From Saccoglossus kowalevskii (Eukaryota; Hemichordata; Enteropneusta; Harrimaniidae): DNA of 41,946 nt. Under the pieces are notes generated by a model, which worked only from the letters and a program-made list of their open reading frames with translations, searched no databases and had not been told where the DNA came from. Shown in pieces: positions 41,511-41,946 of the stretch. Where the stretch lies: contig NW_003146300.1 in NCBI RefSeq assembly GCF_000003605.2, positions 64,056-106,001 of the forward strand. Reading direction: 5' to 3'. A program made the position numbers and the translations under genes. Numbering within the stretch: the stretch's first letter is position 1; each line of letters begins with the position of its first letter.

Positions 41511-41946
41511 ACATTTACGTTACGCAGTTATGCATTTATATTAAGCAAGTGTGTTTTTATGTTATGCAGTCCTGCATTTATATTATATAATTTATGCATT
41601 TATGTTATGTAATTGCGTTTTTTTGTTATGCATGACTGCTTGTATATTAAGCAATCGCGTTGTTATGACATGCAGTCCTGCGTTTATGTTATGTAATTGC
41701 GTTTTTATGTTATGCAGTTCTGCGTTTAAGTTATGTAATTGCGTTTTTATGTTATGCAGTTCTGCGTTTATGGTGTGTAATTGCGTTTTTATTATACGTA
41801 GCCATGCATTTATGTCATTCCTTCATAACATAAAGACATACTTTCATAACATAACAACATGACTTCATAACATAAAAACATGAATTCATAACATAAAAAC
41901 ATGCCTTCATAACATAAAAACATGACTTCATAACATAAAAAAATGA
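41511..41946. repeat. 21/42-bp array with an orientation switch
   Basis: From 41511 to about 41812 the unit is 42 bp (GTTTTTATGTTATGCAG recurs at 41701 and 41743, with a variant at 41785), made of two related 21-bp halves. From 41820 to the window end the unit is 21 bp (TTCATAACAT recurs at 41822, 41843, 41864, 41885), and its core CATAACATAAAAAC is the reverse complement of GTTTTTATGTTATG. The array therefore forms a large inverted repeat truncated by the window edge. A 103-codon + frame of 14-residue repeats (LCNCVFMLCSSAFM) is an artefact. Confidence 0.9.

Overview
The window looks like AT-rich nuclear DNA from an invertebrate animal, probably marine. The evidence is one intron-containing gene with GT-AG splice sites and an AATAAA poly(A) signal, dense non-autonomous DNA transposons, many minisatellites, and a repeat with a (GGAC)n tract and GGGGACTA-type hairpin tail that I recall from molluscs, hemichordates and lancelets. 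I cannot name the species. A run of 50 N at 11810-11859 is an assembly gap. I see no bacterial features, CRISPR array, tRNA or rRNA.

Layout. 1-2800 is a satellite array of alternating 26-bp units (52-bp dimers), broken by a small hairpin-type insertion near 1.03-1.17 kb. 2.8-14.6 kb is gene-poor and holds a G-rich 59-bp minisatellite at 6.3-6.6 kb. 14596-23646 on the + strand is the only gene I can support well: an eight-exon, 386-residue secreted proteinase-K-like subtilase (signal peptide, I9 propeptide, S8 catalytic domain). Its Asp/His/Ser triad is intact, but the position of the oxyanion-hole Asn is Gly and the active-site Ser loop is atypical. Its 5.7-kb intron 5 carries a 153-bp hAT-like MITE with a perfect 8-bp target duplication and a 3.5-kb inverted-repeat element containing a broken CXC-type cysteine-rich gene fragment and a modular repeat.

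Downstream, 23.8-28.9 kb shows no firm gene, only one possible exon at 27.4 kb. From 28.9 kb to the end the window is mostly repeats. A 3.67-kb CACTA-like element (28907-32577) has AAACACTT-rich subterminal regions and an internal 144-bp array. A 5.2-kb element (32923-38127) has inverted repeats of about 580 bp and a perfect 6-bp TGGGAT target duplication. A 33-bp minisatellite follows (38429-39150), then 2.3 kb of sequence with nothing I recognise, and finally a 21/42-bp array that flips orientation near 41815 and runs off the end.

Most long open frames here are by-products of tandem repeats whose period is a multiple of three (33, 42 and 144 bp), or of the 59-bp array, which is open in all three + frames. 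They should not be taken as proteins. The most notable observations are the oxyanion-altered subtilase and the 5.2-kb element with a 6-bp target duplication and a protein-like segment inside its terminal repeats.
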